Below are positions 3,986-5,398 of a stretch of 5,398 bases of DNA, piece by piece (the first letter of the stretch is position 1; each line of letters opens with the position of its first letter). A model generated the notes under the pieces. The model did not search any database. It saw nothing but the letters and a program-made list of their open reading frames with translations, and was not told where the DNA came from. Location of the stretch: NCBI GenBank assembly GCA_003818595.1, contig RPQV01000284.1:1-5398 (forward strand), given 5' to 3'. Both the position numbers and the translations under genes were made by a program. Source of the stretch: Calditrichota bacterium. Its GTDB lineage: Bacteria > Zhuqueibacterota > Zhuqueibacteria > Residuimicrobiales > Krinioviventaceae.

Positions 3986-5398
3986 CTATTCACGGGAATG
4001 ATCAGCCCAGCTCTTGATCTGCAGGTCTTTGATCGTTTTTTTCGAGATCGCTTCCACAAATCGCCGCGCCAATTGCAGATTGGTGAATAAGGGTATGGCA
4101 AAATCAACGGCGCGTCGACGGATGATGTAATCGTTGGTGAGTTCCTCTTCCTGATAGTTCTTGGGTATATTGATCACCAGATCAATTTTGCCGCTCTCGA
4201 GATATTCGATGACATTGGGTTTTTTTTGCGACAGCGGCCAGTGCAGATGGGTCACCTGAATGCCGTTTGACTCCATAAATTGAGCCGTACCGCCGGTGGC
4301 ATAGAAATTCATCCCCATCTTTTGCAGCGTACGCGTGCTGGCGAGAAACTCGGCCTTGGATTCAATCGGACCGGTTGACAGCAGGATGTTCTTAATCGGC
4401 AGCCGATAGCCGACAGACAATAATGACTTTAAAAAAGCCTCATCAAAGTCATCTCCGAGGCACCCCACCTCACCGGTCGAGGCCATTTCAACGCCCAGCG
4501 TGGGATCAGCGCCGATCAGACGGGTGAACGAGAATTGCGGCGCCTTGACGCCGACATATTCCAGATCAAAAACCGAACGGTCGATTCTGGGAACATGATG
4601 CCCCATGATGACGCGCGTGGCAATATCGATAAAGTTGATTTTAAATATTTTCGAAACAAAGGGAAAACTGCGCGAAGCGCGCAGATTGCATTCAATCACC
4701 TTGACGTCATTATCGCGCGCCACAAACTGCATGTTGAAAGGACCATTGATCTTGAGCGTGCGGGCCACCTGGCGCGCAATTTTCTTGACCCGCCGCGTCG
4801 TCTCCAAATAGGTACGCTGCGGCGGCAAAACCAGGGTTGCGTCACCGGAATGCACGCCGGCATTTTCCACATGCTCGCTGATGGCATAAACCAGCAACTC
4901 ACCCTCCTGCGCAACTGCATCGATCTCTATTTCTTTGGCATTGATGATGAATTTGGAGATCACCACCGGCCGATCGGATGAAATATCCGACGCTTTATTG
5001 AGAAACTTGACCAATTCGTCATCGGTTGACGCAACGCTCATCGCCGCACCGCTGAGAACGTATGAAGGTCGAACAAGCACCGGATACCCGACCGAAGCGG
5101 CAAATTTTATCGCCTCCTCCATGGCCGTCAGTTCCCTCCAAACCGGCTGATCGACGTTCAATTCATCCAACAGTTTGGAAAACTTGTGCCGATCTTCAGC
5201 GCTGTCAATGCTGTGCGGAGAGGTCCCCAAGACTTTTGCGCCCGCTTTGTCGAGTTTTAACGCCAGATTATTCGGGATTTGCCCTCCCATGGAGATGATG
5301 ATGCCGATCGGCTTTTCCTTTTCATATATATCGAGTACGGTTTCTAAACTCAATTCTTCAAAATAGAGCTTGTCGCACTCATCATAATCGGTGCTGAC
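3986..5398 (-). CDS. carB: Carbamoyl-phosphate synthase large subunit, C-terminal part (partial at window edge)
   Basis: CarB makes carbamoyl phosphate from bicarbonate, ATP and ammonia delivered by the small subunit, feeding pyrimidine and arginine synthesis. The frame is open to the right edge, and the 15 codons before the TTG at 5353 (VSTDYDECDKLYFEE) are plainly CarB, so that TTG is not a start. The visible 470 residues are about two-fifths of a usual 1070-residue protein. They cover the linker before the second ATP-grasp unit (GGQIPNNLA, GTSPHSIDSAEDR), the second ATP-grasp domain with RPSYVLSG, EHVENAGVHSGD and ECNLRASRSFPFVSK, and then STGEV. The allosteric MGS-like domain spans about 338-470 (YATGGTAQF, LVINIPKN, IIRRRAVDFAIPL). 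The motif spellings follow the CPS1/CAD branch, not the E. coli one. The stop is followed after 34 bases by the RCK gene. Confidence 0.96.
   Translation of the reverse strand, partial: VSTDYDECDKLYFEELSLETVLDIYEKEKPIGIIISMGGQIPNNLALKLDKAGAKVLGTSPHSIDSAEDRHKFSKLLDELNVDQPVWRELTAMEEAIKFAASVGYPVLVRPSYVLSGAAMSVASTDDELVKFLNKASDISSDRPVVISKFIINAKEIEIDAVAQEGELLVYAISEHVENAGVHSGDATLVLPPQRTYLETTRRVKKIARQVARTLKINGPFNMQFVARDNDVKVIECNLRASRSFPFVSKIFKINFIDIATRVIMGHHVPRIDRSVFDLEYVGVKAPQFSFTRLIGADPTLGVEMASTGEVGCLGDDFDEAFLKSLLSVGYRLPIKNILLSTGPIESKAEFLASTRTLQKMGMNFYATGGTAQFMESNGIQVTHLHWPLSQKKPNVIEYLESGKIDLVINIPKNYQEEELTNDYIIRRRAVDFAIPLFTNLQLARRFVEAISKKTIKDLQIKSWADHSRE

Noticed and set aside
4535..4981. Long plus-strand frames opposite carB.
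   Set aside because: They are shadows of the carB coding frame, with no family resemblance and no ribosome site.
5351..5353. TTG as a start codon for a 455-residue carB.
   Set aside because: The frame continues upstream to the window edge with clear CarB sequence (STDYDECDKLYFEE), so the TTG is an internal Leu codon.

Overview
The window looks like a piece of chromosome from an uncultured bacterium of the Bacteroidota/Calditrichota-like (FCB) lineage. Two things suggest this. One is a C-terminal sorting domain of the NYPNPFNP type, which these phyla use for type IX-type secretion. The other is a CarB whose signature motifs match the CPS1/CAD-like branch of carbamoyl-phosphate synthetase rather than the E. 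coli branch. This is an inference from motifs, not a database result. Every confident gene is on the minus strand.

Right-hand block (5398 down to 2107): a compact, probably cotranscribed housekeeping run. The order of transcription is carB (3' two-fifths only, running off the window), an RCK/TrkA-type potassium-channel regulatory protein that has lost its pore, a small DUF2809-type membrane protein, and a glycerophosphodiester phosphodiesterase. The last three genes overlap by 4 and 17 bases. Middle block (about 2095 to 1831): two tandem sigma70-like promoters with overlapping hexamers drive tRNA-His(GTG) and tRNA-Glu(TTC), and a clear intrinsic terminator follows.

Left-hand block (about 1680 to 1): more AT-rich and visibly damaged. 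It holds a 5'-truncated gene for a secreted protein with a sorting domain. Eight bases later comes the start of a lipoprotein with a GH99/WbsX-like glycoside hydrolase domain. After about 155 residues that gene continues in frame into the C-terminal half of an IS630-family DDE transposase. Beyond the transposase stop lies a stretch with a possible IS end and a short plus-strand reading frame entering from the left edge.

I do not see a clearly new biological system such as a CRISPR array, phage-defence cassette or retron. The points most worth a second look are the in-frame glycoside hydrolase/transposase chimera, the potassium channel with an apparently clean in-frame loss of pore and GxGxxG motif, the eukaryote-like CarB, and the interlocked tRNA promoters with an inverted repeat at the end of the phosphodiesterase gene.
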